DNA from: Methanobacteriota archaeon
Lineage (GTDB): Archaea; Halobacteriota; Halobacteria; Halobacteriales; Halalkalicoccaceae
Length of the DNA: 6,786 nucleotides
Reading direction: 5' to 3'
NCBI GenBank assembly: GCA_022561895.1
Contig: JADFQH010000158.1
Coordinates: 1-6,786 of the forward strand
Positions 1 through 6,251 of the stretch are shown here, piece by piece. The position numbers and the translations under genes were made by a program. Under the pieces are notes generated by a model. That model saw nothing but the letters and a program-made list of their open reading frames with translations, was not told where the DNA came from and made no database searches. Positions within the stretch are counted from its first letter, which is position 1; the number at the start of each line of letters is the position of its first letter.

Positions 1-5
1 ACCGA

Positions 6-13
6 GTTAATAT
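6..13 (+). promoter_or_regulatory. possible TATA box of the AI-2E family gene
   Basis: The AT-rich stretch GTTAATAT sits in otherwise GC-rich sequence, 26-39 bases upstream of the two candidate start codons (GTG 39, ATG 45). This spacing is what a haloarchaeal TATA element for a leaderless or short-leader transcript would have. The window begins only 5 bases upstream, so a BRE element cannot be assessed. The call is weak and positional. Confidence 0.3.
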
Positions 14-44
14 GGCGTGATGCGCTACCGATGAGTGAGTGAGC

Positions 45-1229
45 ATGGAGTACACGAGGGAGTTGGGACGAAGAGCCGCGCTGGGACTCGTTGTACTGGG
101 GCTGTTCGTCATCGCGGCCTACGTCATCGAGGCGTTCATCGCCGTCGTCGTGTTCGCGGTCTTTCTGTACTACTCGGTGCGACCGATCCACCGATTTCTT
201 CGTCGGTTCGGCATTCCCCAACGTCTGCGAGCGTTTCTCGCAATCGTTCTGTTCGGAGTCCCGTTCCTTATCCTGCTCGTATACACGATAGCAATCATCG
301 TTATCGAAGCACAGGCGCTCATCGAAACCTACGGTCTCTACGAGCAGCTCCCCACCCAAGGGATCGAGGAACTCGACGTCGGCGCTCTCGATACCGACAC
401 CTTACAGGAGACCGTTGCTGGTGCGGGCGCACAGGGATCGATCATCGCCGCCCTCGCCAGCTTCTCCGGGGCGCTCAGCCTCGTTGGTAGCGCGTTTGTC
501 CAGCTATTGATCCTCGTGGTGCTCACCTACTACATGCTCGTCGATGGGCCACGACTGCGTGCGTGGCTCCTCTCCAATTTCGATGACACCGGAATCATTC
601 GCCACTACTTCGACGAGGTCGATCCCGAACTCTCGATGACGCTGTTCGGGAATATCGTCAACGTCTTCGTCACCGCGATCGTCGGCGTCATCGTCTTTTT
701 CACCTACAACATCTTCGCGCCCGAAACCGTTCAGATACCGTTTCCCAGTCTGCTCGGCGCGCTTGCGGGTATCGGAAGCCTCATCCCCGTCATCGGGATC
801 AAACTCGTCTACATCCCCGTCGGGATCGGACTTGCGGCCGTCGCGGTCGCCGCAGGCCAGACCGCTCTCTTACTCTACGTCGGGATCTTCTTCGTCGTCG
901 CGGGGATCTTCGTCGACTTCATTCCCGATTTCTTCATCCGTGCACTGATCAGCGGCGACAACACCCACACCGGGATGTTGCTCGTGAGCTACATCGTCGG
1001 CCCCACCGTGTTCGGCTTCTACGGACTGTTCTTGCTTCCGATCCTCCTCATCCTCTTCATCAACGCCACGCATATCCTTCTGCCGTACATTCTCTGGGGT
1101 GAGCAGACCCCGGCCCACCAGACGACGCTCGGGGAGTTCGGCGGCCCGGAACAGCAGCCGCCACCGGCGGCCGAGCGCACGACGGAGACGACGGCCGTCG
1201 TCGATCCCTCCGAGGCCACCGACGACTGA
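45..1229 (+). CDS. AI-2E family (UPF0118) multi-spanning membrane transporter
   Basis: Polytopic inner-membrane protein of about 394 residues, recognised as the AI-2E/UPF0118 (PerM-like) family. Visible hydrophobic segments lie at about residues 12-45, 63-90, 148-166, 202-223, 234-270, 274-298 and 311-343, which fits the roughly eight spans of the family. The stretch LAGIGSLIPVIG (about 240-251) matches the family's conserved glycine/proline membrane motif. The final hydrophobic block, preceded by SYIVGPTVFGFYG, matches its C-terminal signature. A polar Pro/Thr/Glu-rich tail of about 45 residues follows and is probably cytoplasmic. Members have been linked to autoinducer-2 export or to Na+/H+ exchange; the substrate here cannot be told from sequence, and a quorum-sensing role should not be assumed. 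I chose ATG at 45 over in-frame GTG at 39; a stop at 36-38 rules out anything earlier. No Shine-Dalgarno site is visible. It is convergent with the small zinc-ribbon gene downstream. Confidence 0.86.
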   Translation: MEYTRELGRRAALGLVVLGLFVIAAYVIEAFIAVVVFAVFLYYSVRPIHRFLRRFGIPQRLRAFLAIVLFGVPFLILLVYTIAIIVIEAQALIETYGLYEQLPTQGIEELDVGALDTDTLQETVAGAGAQGSIIAALASFSGALSLVGSAFVQLLILVVLTYYMLVDGPRLRAWLLSNFDDTGIIRHYFDEVDPELSMTLFGNIVNVFVTAIVGVIVFFTYNIFAPETVQIPFPSLLGALAGIGSLIPVIGIKLVYIPVGIGLAAVAVAAGQTALLLYVGIFFVVAGIFVDFIPDFFIRALISGDNTHTGMLLVSYIVGPTVFGFYGLFLLPILLILFINATHILLPYILWGEQTPAHQTTLGEFGGPEQQPPPAAERTTETTAVVDPSEATDD

Positions 1230-1277
1230 CCCGACGATCGCTCTCGTAACGCTCGTAACACATCAGATATCCGGTAG

Positions 1278-1294
1278 GATGCGCCAAGCGCATC
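1278..1294. repeat. perfect 7-bp hairpin between convergent genes
   Basis: GATGCGC and GCGCATC are exact inverted repeats separated by a 3-base CAA loop. The hairpin sits in the 100-bp gap between the stop of the membrane transporter and the stop of the oppositely oriented zinc-ribbon gene. It could mark the end of either transcript or stabilise their 3' ends. Neither side has the T-run expected of an intrinsic or archaeal U-tract terminator, so a terminator role is only a suggestion. The remainder of the gap holds no gene I can support. Confidence 0.35.
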
Positions 1295-1329
1295 AAGCGG
1301 TCCGGAGAGTGCCACTGAGCTAGTATGGT

Positions 1330-1524
1330 TCAGTCGGTCGTACCGGTCTCCGCGTGTTGGTGTGGGTACTGTTCTTCCGTAACGAACGCATTCTCGTCAC
1401 ATGCCCCACAGCGCGGCGGCGGCTCGTAATGGTGGCTGCCGTCGACGTGTTCGACGATCCCGGCGCTCATGATCAAGCAGTTCGTACAGACGTAGCGTTC
1501 GGGCATCTCGGGTGCGTGTGCCAT
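1330..1524 (-). CDS. small CxxC/CxxC zinc-ribbon protein
   Basis: A 64-residue protein with two cysteine knuckles, CTNC at residues 13-16 and CGAC at 39-42, separated by 22 residues. This is the spacing of a single treble-clef or zinc-ribbon fold binding one zinc ion. Haloarchaea encode many such small zinc-finger proteins; a few are known regulators (for example of biofilm or bacteriorhodopsin expression), but most are uncharacterised. Histidines at 31-32, 55 and 57 flank the ribbon. The protein is acidic (Glu/Asp near both ends), as expected for a halophile. It starts at ATG 1524-1522 with no Shine-Dalgarno site upstream, so the transcript may be leaderless, but no convincing TATA box is seen at about 27 bases upstream. 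It is convergent with the transporter and divergent from the 1669 gene. The conserved cysteines make a real gene more likely than a chance frame; its molecular role is unknown. Confidence 0.75.
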   Translation of the reverse strand: MAHAPEMPERYVCTNCLIMSAGIVEHVDGSHHYEPPPRCGACDENAFVTEEQYPHQHAETGTTD

Positions 1525-1632
1525 GTGACACTGTACGGAGGAGAACGGCTTAGCTACCGTTGTAGGGTTACCGACAGGTTGACGGCTACTTTGTCGGTCG
1601 AGTGTGATAGCGACCGAATCGGCAGTAGTGGC

Positions 1633-1650
1633 ATAATATATTTATAATAT
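1633..1650 (+). promoter_or_regulatory. AT-rich core promoter (TATA element) of the 1669 gene
   Basis: A nearly pure A/T block stands out from GC-rich surroundings. The best TATA match, TTTATAAT at 1641-1648, is centred about 25 bases upstream of the ATG at 1669. That is the archaeal TATA-to-start-site distance, so transcription should begin at or within a base or two of the start codon. This implies a leaderless mRNA, and no Shine-Dalgarno site is present. The rest of the 1525-1632 divergent intergenic region shows no other element I can support. Confidence 0.6.
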
Positions 1651-1663
1651 TACTGATAATATT
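1646..1663. promoter_or_regulatory. operator-like palindrome overlapping the core promoter
   Basis: AATATTA and TAATATT form an exact 7-bp inverted repeat around a 4-base CTGA centre. It begins inside the TATA element and ends 5 bases before the ATG at 1669, so a dimeric regulator bound here would block TBP/TFB or the initiation site. The sequence is low-complexity A/T, so some symmetry is expected by chance. No regulator gene in this window is an obvious partner. Confidence 0.35.
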
Positions 1664-1668
1664 TCGGT

Positions 1669-2496
1669 ATGGTCGAGCGCAGGTCGCAAAACTTCTGTTC
1701 TCAGGGCGGGGTAGGCCTCCGGACCGGGGATGCGTACTGCTCGCAGTGCGGTGCGGTCGTCGGCGGGCCCCAGACACGCTATGGCACACACGAGGAGAGC
1801 CGACGCGAACTGGATCGGCGGGTAGACGAACTACTGGCCAAAGGCTGGGAGATCGACTACGAGGGCGACGACCGAACGATACTCGTCGATCGTGGGATCG
1901 GCTCGATCGGGATTCACGTTCTTTTCCTACTGTTTACCGGCGGGATCGGCAACCTTCTCTATGGGTGGTACAGCTACTCGATGAACGCCGACCGGATCGA
2001 ACTCCGCGCAGACGGGACACGGCGATGGTTGAATCACGAAAAGAACGCCGGAACCACGGAGGCAGATCGGGTCGCGATGGACTGGGCGTTCAGTCTCCTC
2101 GTCTCGGTGTCCCTGCTCTTTCTCGGCGTCGCGCTTTCGCTTTCGGGAGCGTCGGTGACGTCGGCCGCGGTCGGGCTGATCTGTCTGGCCGGAGCCGTTT
2201 TTGTCCTGCCACCAACCCGACGCCGCCTCGCTGCTCGCCGGTCGGTCGGCACGTTCGGCCGAGTCAGAGAAACCGACGAGCGAGTCATAGAGAAACCGGA
2301 AACACCGTGTGTATCCTGTGCGGCACCCGTCCAACAGGGCGTCGAACGGCGCTACGGAGAACGAACCTACGTTGCTGGAATCGCGATTCGTACCCACGAA
2401 CACGGTCGAAACGCCTACTGTCGGGACTGTGCGAGCGGCGAGTCGTTCGATCGAAACGAAACTACCGAGTCCGCCACCGAAAACGAGCTCGCTTAG
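1669..2496 (+). CDS. membrane protein with N- and C-terminal zinc-ribbon-like cysteine clusters
   Basis: A 275-residue protein resembling haloarchaeal 'zinc-ribbon domain-containing' membrane proteins; function unknown. Layout: N-terminal cysteine cluster at residues 10-27 (C10, C24, C27); a soluble segment at 42-78 with the recognisable pattern LLAKGWEIDYEGDD...LVDRGIGSIGIH; a hydrophobic segment at about 79-104 with the GGIGNLLYGWY signature; a linker; two further membrane segments at about 138-158 and 162-180; then a soluble tail with a second cluster, CVSC at 214-217 and CRDC at 251-254. The N-terminal ribbon should read CxxC, but the fourth position is glycine (G13, codon GGC at 1705-1707). 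A single T-to-G change from TGC would explain this, so zinc binding there may be weakened. The ATG at 1669 fits the leaderless promoter just upstream. The stop codon overlaps the convergent top6A stop codon. The double-ribbon layout suggests a sensor or scaffold at the membrane, but this is speculation. Confidence 0.75.
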   Translation: MVERRSQNFCSQGGVGLRTGDAYCSQCGAVVGGPQTRYGTHEESRRELDRRVDELLAKGWEIDYEGDDRTILVDRGIGSIGIHVLFLLFTGGIGNLLYGWYSYSMNADRIELRADGTRRWLNHEKNAGTTEADRVAMDWAFSLLVSVSLLFLGVALSLSGASVTSAAVGLICLAGAVFVLPPTRRRLAARRSVGTFGRVRETDERVIEKPETPCVSCAAPVQQGVERRYGERTYVAGIAIRTHEHGRNAYCRDCASGESFDRNETTESATENELA

Positions 2497-3581
2497 ATTA
2501 CGTCCATCTCACCCAGTCGCTCGGGGAGATAGGTGTCAGTAACGAAATCCAATCCTCGAGAGGCGAGCGCCTGCTGCTCTGCTTTCTTCTCGATCTCCAA
2601 CTGAAGATTGATCTGCTCTCTCCAGTACTCCGTCTGGAATCGGGGATCCTCGAGTTCGTTCTTCAGGGCGTTGATGTCCGAATCGGAGAGCGGATCAGTG
2701 GGAAGGTCGTACTCGACGATATCCTCGGGCTGGATGCCGATGAACGCAGCCTGTGGCGTCGCGAGATACTCCGAGAGGTGTGCGGATTTGATCGAGCCGT
2801 AGGCAACGGACCCATAAATCCGATACGACCACGGGTCACAGTCGGTGAAAACCGTCACGGGGAGGTCGAGTTCGTCGTGCAGCCGTTTGGTGATCCGGCG
2901 GGTCGCACGCGCGGGCTGGCCCTTTAAGTGGACGACGATCACGTTGTAATCGGTATCGAAGCCGTTTTCGACTAATCGATCGCGCATCCCACCGGTCTCG
3001 ACACAGAGGACGAAATCCGCGTCGTGATCCAGAAATTCGATGGTGTCGGGATTATTCGGAATCTGATAGCCGCCCTCGCCTACGTCCTCCTGACAGTGGA
3101 TGACCCGATCGCCTCTGCGAGTCTGTTCGCGCAGTTCGAGCGGTCCCATCAGGGTCGCGCCCGACTCCTCGGGGCGCATGTGGAAGTCCTCGCGCGTAAC
3201 GGAAGAGACGATTTCGAGATCCTCGATCAGCTGGTTCGACTCGTCCTGATCGGAAAAATGCGCCTCCTTGTTGTCCCAGCTTTCCGAAAGGTAGTAGAGT
3301 TCACGCAGCGTCGAAGAGCGGTCCGCTCCCAACTGGTCGGCGAGAAACTCGATCGTGTAGATCGCCTTCAGTAGTTTGCGCGCCCCGCGAACGGAGTTTG
3401 CAGAGCGGGTGCTCGTCCGGTCGCCGTAGACCCAGACCTGACTACTCTCGTCGTACTCGATGTTGCTTTTCGTTCGCGTCGGAAGATGCATCTCGGGAAT
3501 GTCACCCCCCGCGAACTGATCGTAGAACTCCGCGGCGAGTTCGATCAGCTGTTCGCGTGCGTCGTCTGTGTCCGTGCTCAT
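2493..3581 (-). CDS. top6A: DNA topoisomerase VI subunit A (Spo11-like)
   Basis: Catalytic subunit of the archaeal type IIB topoisomerase, 362 residues, a normal full length. It makes the transient double-strand break through which a second DNA duplex passes, relaxing and decatenating DNA in the A2B2 complex. A winged-helix (5Y-CAP) domain spans about 60-150; its RELYYLSE motif holds Y96-Y97, and the second tyrosine matches the Spo11/Topo VI nucleophile that attaches to the 5' DNA end. The Toprim domain follows from about 185. Its metal ligands are visible as E195 in VETGG and D247/D249 in TDCDPW. The acidic N-terminal 30 residues are typical of halophiles. It is the second gene of the top6B-top6A operon. 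Its ATG lies within the ATGA overlap with the top6B stop, which implies translational coupling and balanced 1:1 synthesis. Its TAA stop overlaps the convergent gene's TAG. Confidence 0.97.
   Translation of the reverse strand: MSTDTDDAREQLIELAAEFYDQFAGGDIPEMHLPTRTKSNIEYDESSQVWVYGDRTSTRSANSVRGARKLLKAIYTIEFLADQLGADRSSTLRELYYLSESWDNKEAHFSDQDESNQLIEDLEIVSSVTREDFHMRPEESGATLMGPLELREQTRRGDRVIHCQEDVGEGGYQIPNNPDTIEFLDHDADFVLCVETGGMRDRLVENGFDTDYNVIVVHLKGQPARATRRITKRLHDELDLPVTVFTDCDPWSYRIYGSVAYGSIKSAHLSEYLATPQAAFIGIQPEDIVEYDLPTDPLSDSDINALKNELEDPRFQTEYWREQINLQLEIEKKAEQQALASRGLDFVTDTYLPERLGEMDVI
3578..3581 (-). promoter_or_regulatory. ATGA start/stop overlap coupling top6B to top6A
   Basis: On the minus strand these four bases read ATGA: the ATG starts top6A and the TGA ends top6B. 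Such overlaps allow ribosomes that finish the upstream gene to re-initiate on the downstream one. This suits two subunits needed in equal amounts. Confidence 0.85.
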
Positions 3582-5953
3582 TTTTCGACCGTCAGTTTCG
3601 CCGTCTCGACCCCACTTACGTCGAGGTCGAACGTTGCCTCACTATCCACGCTGTACTCCAACGCGGCCGTCTCCCCGCCCGGAATCGTCGGGGACCACTT
3701 GACGAACCACTCGCCGTCCATCTCGATGACCGTCCCCTCGGAAAGGTCGCTCGGCTCCGCGGAGACGATATCCGTAACGTCGAGATCCTCGGAGCGACTC
3801 GAATGGTTTTCGACCACCAGCTTCACCGAGCCGTTCTCGCTCACGCGCGAGACCTGTACGTTGTTCATGATCCGGGCGAGCGCCGCGTCGATGTTCGGCG
3901 GCTCTCGACCTGTGACGTCCGCCACCTTCGTCGCCATCTCGGGCAGGATCGTCGCGAGCACGTCCTGTTTTTTCCGTCTCTTTGCGGCCGAGCGCTGCTT
4001 GTTCAGGTAGGATTTGAGTTCGCGGGCCGCCTCCCGAATGGCGAGTTCGATCTCGTCTTCGATGGCAGGGACGTTCGCGATCGCGTCCTTTGACTCGCTC
4101 GTAAAGGGGACGTTCGTCGAGGCGACGTGGACCATCACGACTGCTGGTCCGTTGGGAAGCCCGCTGTCGCCGGGCTGATCCAAGCCGTAATTTCGCCAGC
4201 CGATCCGCTTTACCACGTCGGTGGTCGCACACGCCCCGCGCTGGTAGACCAGCGGTACTCGATTGGCGAAGCGCATCACGTCGATGCTCCCCTCGGCGGG
4301 GATCTCCCCACCGTAAGCGATGCCAGCCTCGACGATGAACGGATCGCCGCCGTGGACCTCGGCGTCGCGCGTTGCCGCCGCATAAAAGTCGGCGTCGAAC
4401 TCCTTTTTGAGCCCTGCTTCCACGAGTTCGTCGGTGATGGGCGCGAGACAGTCAGTTGGCGGCGCAATGATGTCCGTCTCGCGCATCGCCGCGACGAGAT
4501 CTCGGGTGGTGTTGCGGTCGTCCGCGACCTCACGAGCCAGCGGCACGTCGTCGGGGACCGTCTTCATCGTCGCCCAGAACTCGGTAACGATGTTCTCACG
4601 GGCGGTTTCGCCTACCGAAACGTCGTCGCGTTCTTGGGTCATATCCGCACCACGGGCGACGTACTGTTCGAGTTCCGCGCGAGTCAACCGGTTCCTATCG
4701 TCATCGAACTTCGCGGCGATTCGCTGAGAGAGCGCCTCGATCGTCGCCTCGTCCTTGCGTGTGCTTGTTGCATCATCGACAAGTCGATAACAGTCGGCGT
4801 CCTTGTTCTCGGTGATCGCAGCCCACGCCGCCTCGACGGCGTTTTCTTGAACTGCGTCGCCGAACGTACCGTGATCCTCACTGATCTCATCGGCAACCTC
4901 GCCGGCGATCTCACGTAGCTCGTGATGGGCCAGCCGGTCGCGGGCCGCCACCCGCTCTGCGATCTCGCCTGCGAACGCTTCAGTGGCTTCCTTGCTCTTG
5001 TTTGCGGTCGCCTCACTCACTGCCTGTTCAACGTCTGCTTCGTCCTGTGGCTGTGGCGGCTGCCATGCCATCTCGCGGCCAAAGTTACGATCCCGGAAGT
5101 TGTCGAGGACTTTTTCGGCCGTCTTCTTGCCGACGCGGGTGAACTCCTCCCGTAAGAAGCCCGAAAGCGAGTGCGAGTCGGTCGCGCCGAGCATCTTGAT
5201 GACCGTTCCCAGCTCCACCCCATGGGGATGGGGGCGGATCTCCTCGGTTTCTGCGGGCAGCTGGTCGGTCGCGCGTTCTGCCTTGAACGAGCCGGACGGC
5301 TCGTGCAGCTCGATCCTTGCGTGGGGGTTCACGACGGCAGTGTGTTTGATGTAGTCGGTGAGCTGGCCGCGGGCGCGCATGTTCGCCTCCATCTCGAGTT
5401 CGATTCTCGTTCCGTGTGGGCGATCCCACGAGGTCGTCTTTTCCGTACTTATTTCGGGCTCGTTCGTATCGGTATCGATGATCAGCTCGAAATACTCGGC
5501 ATCGGCGGATCCCTGCGTTCGGGAGGTGATCTTCGCGGGCTTTCCCGAAGTAAGCTGGCTGTAGAGCACCGCCGCAGAGATTCCGATACCCTGTTGACCG
5601 CGGGACTGCTCACGAGCGTGAAACCGCGAGCCATACAGCAGCTTCCCGAAAACTTTCGGAATCTGTTCTTTGGTGATACCTGGTCCGTTGTCCTCGACGA
5701 CGAGGCGATAGTAGTTGCCGACCTCCTCGATCTCGACGTAGATATCGGGGAGGATACCGGCCTCCTCGGTCGCATCGAGTGCGTTGTCGACGGCCTCCTT
5801 GACAGCGGTGACCAGTCCTCGGGCCCCGCTGTCGAACCCGAGCATATGCTTGTTCTTTTCGAAGAACTCGGCGATGGAGATCTCTCGCTGGTTGGCTGCC
5901 AGCTCGTCTGCGATCCCCGGCTCGTCGCCGAGCGTCGACTGAAGCGACGTCAT
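3578..5953 (-). CDS. top6B: DNA topoisomerase VI subunit B (ATPase)
   Basis: ATP-binding subunit of Topo VI, 791 residues; it dimerises on ATP binding to close the gate and drives strand passage with subunit A. The GHKL ATPase domain covers about 25-235: N-box EAVDNALDA (E53 likely catalytic base, N57 metal ligand), DNGPG at 88-92, and the glycine-rich lid GQQGIGIS at 119-126. An H2TH domain follows at about 241-290. The transducer spans about 499-665; K622 in TSESKDAI aligns by eye with the switch lysine of the Sulfolobus enzyme. Residues about 698-791 are beta-rich and probably form the Ig-like C-terminal domain seen in the Methanosarcina protein. The protein is much longer than the roughly 530-residue Sulfolobus subunit, mostly because of an acidic, Ala-rich insertion at about 298-498. 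That insertion carries two diverged repeats and, as far as I know, a long form is usual in haloarchaea. ATG 5953 places the N-terminus as expected. First gene of the operon with top6A. Confidence 0.97.
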   Translation of the reverse strand: MTSLQSTLGDEPGIADELAANQREISIAEFFEKNKHMLGFDSGARGLVTAVKEAVDNALDATEEAGILPDIYVEIEEVGNYYRLVVEDNGPGITKEQIPKVFGKLLYGSRFHAREQSRGQQGIGISAAVLYSQLTSGKPAKITSRTQGSADAEYFELIIDTDTNEPEISTEKTTSWDRPHGTRIELEMEANMRARGQLTDYIKHTAVVNPHARIELHEPSGSFKAERATDQLPAETEEIRPHPHGVELGTVIKMLGATDSHSLSGFLREEFTRVGKKTAEKVLDNFRDRNFGREMAWQPPQPQDEADVEQAVSEATANKSKEATEAFAGEIAERVAARDRLAHHELREIAGEVADEISEDHGTFGDAVQENAVEAAWAAITENKDADCYRLVDDATSTRKDEATIEALSQRIAAKFDDDRNRLTRAELEQYVARGADMTQERDDVSVGETARENIVTEFWATMKTVPDDVPLAREVADDRNTTRDLVAAMRETDIIAPPTDCLAPITDELVEAGLKKEFDADFYAAATRDAEVHGGDPFIVEAGIAYGGEIPAEGSIDVMRFANRVPLVYQRGACATTDVVKRIGWRNYGLDQPGDSGLPNGPAVVMVHVASTNVPFTSESKDAIANVPAIEDEIELAIREAARELKSYLNKQRSAAKRRKKQDVLATILPEMATKVADVTGREPPNIDAALARIMNNVQVSRVSENGSVKLVVENHSSRSEDLDVTDIVSAEPSDLSEGTVIEMDGEWFVKWSPTIPGGETAALEYSVDSEATFDLDVSGVETAKLTVEK
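4565..4777 (-). repeat. Topo VI-B insertion repeat, copy 2 (residues 393-463)
   Basis: Second copy of the insertion repeat. It starts with DATSTRKDEAT and continues with RIAAKF and NRLTRAEL, which line up with ERVAARDRLAHHEL of copy 1. It ends with ARENIVTEFWA, matching VQENAVEAAWA of copy 1. A linker of about 12 residues (381-392) separates the copies. The divergence shows an old duplication, fixed in the gene long ago, and not a recent tandem expansion. Confidence 0.6.
4814..5017 (-). repeat. Topo VI-B insertion repeat, copy 1 (residues 313-380)
   Basis: First copy of a protein-level repeat inside the insertion between the H2TH and transducer domains of top6B. Shared landmarks with copy 2 are EAT(x4-5)KEAT near its start, an IA...R..RL....EL block in the middle, and EN.V...WA near the end (E370, N371, V373, W377, A378). 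The offset to copy 2 grows from 80 to 83 residues, so only small gaps are needed. The region looks helical and is rich in Ala and Glu. Detected by eye from the translation; not scored. Confidence 0.6.
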
Positions 5954-5979
5954 TCGTACCCCTCTCTATCGGGGCGGAA

Positions 5980-5988
5980 CGTAAAACC
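5980..5988 (-). promoter_or_regulatory. possible TATA box of the top6B-top6A operon
   Basis: In the 70-bp gap between the ZIP-like stop codon and the top6B start, the minus strand carries GGTTTTACG. Its T-rich core is centred about 31 bases upstream of the ATG. Initiation 25-27 bases downstream would give a leader of only a few bases. A weak purine run, GAGAGGGG, lies closer to the ATG but would probably fall outside or at the edge of such a leader. Confidence 0.4.
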
Positions 5989-6023
5989 CGTGCGGTAGCT
6001 CGGTGAAAGTGGAACTGAACATC

Positions 6024-6251
6024 TCAGACCGCAAGGGCAGTATCGACGAACAGCATGATCGCGAAGCCCGCAAGAAATGTCAAGGTTGCTTCATCGGCGT
6101 AGCCGTGGCCGTGGCTCTGGGGGATCATCTCCCGGAAGATGACGGCGATCATCGTCCCCGCGGCGAAGCCCGCCGCGACGGGAAACAGCTGGCTGACGAG
6201 CGAGACGAGCGCGAAGCCCGCGATTGCGGCGATGGGTTCGGGAACCCCCTC
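6024..6251 (-). pseudogene. C-terminal fragment of a haloarchaeal ZIP-family metal transporter
   Basis: About the last 75 residues of a ZIP (ZRT/IRT-like) divalent-metal transporter, read in frame from the L16 fragment. The pattern GVPEPIAA, a hydrophobic helix, then AAGFAAGTMIAVIFREMIP and SHGHG, and a final hydrophobic helix match the last three spans of ZIP proteins. The REMIPQSHGHG segment (about 146-156 of the joined frame) carries the ExxPxxH pattern of the metal site. ZIPs bring Zn2+ or other divalent cations into the cytoplasm and are normally about 250-300 residues. The N-terminal two thirds, including the HxxPEG-type part of the metal site, are absent. The fragment is GC-rich and ends 70 bp upstream of top6B on the same strand, so it belongs to the haloarchaeal side. 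The gene is presumably intact in the source organism and cut here by the junction. Confidence 0.8.

Noticed and set aside
45..1229. Autoinducer-2 quorum-sensing exporter
   Set aside because: The family name is historical. Members have varied roles and nothing nearby (no luxS or AI-2 uptake genes) supports signalling here.
1243..1259. Two copies of CTCGTAAC, 9 bases apart, after the transporter stop codon
   Set aside because: Only two 8-base copies, not symmetric and not near a promoter; compatible with chance.
1278..1294. Intrinsic terminator between the convergent genes
   Set aside because: The hairpin is perfect but lacks a T-run on either side, so it is listed only as an inverted repeat.
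1354..1647. Plus-strand frame of 97 codons opposite the zinc-ribbon gene
   Set aside because: The minus-strand protein has two well-spaced CxxC motifs and acidic halophilic composition, whereas this frame has no recognisable features.
1746..2927. Long Arg-rich plus-strand frame of 393 codons
   Set aside because: It is an out-of-frame shadow of the 1669 gene running on antisense to top6A. Its composition is typical of shifted high-GC sequence and it has no recognisable domain.
5171..5998. Plus-strand frame of 275 codons antisense to the top6B N-terminus
   Set aside because: It lies opposite the highly conserved ATPase domain and reflects GC-rich codon structure. No promoter or family match is seen.
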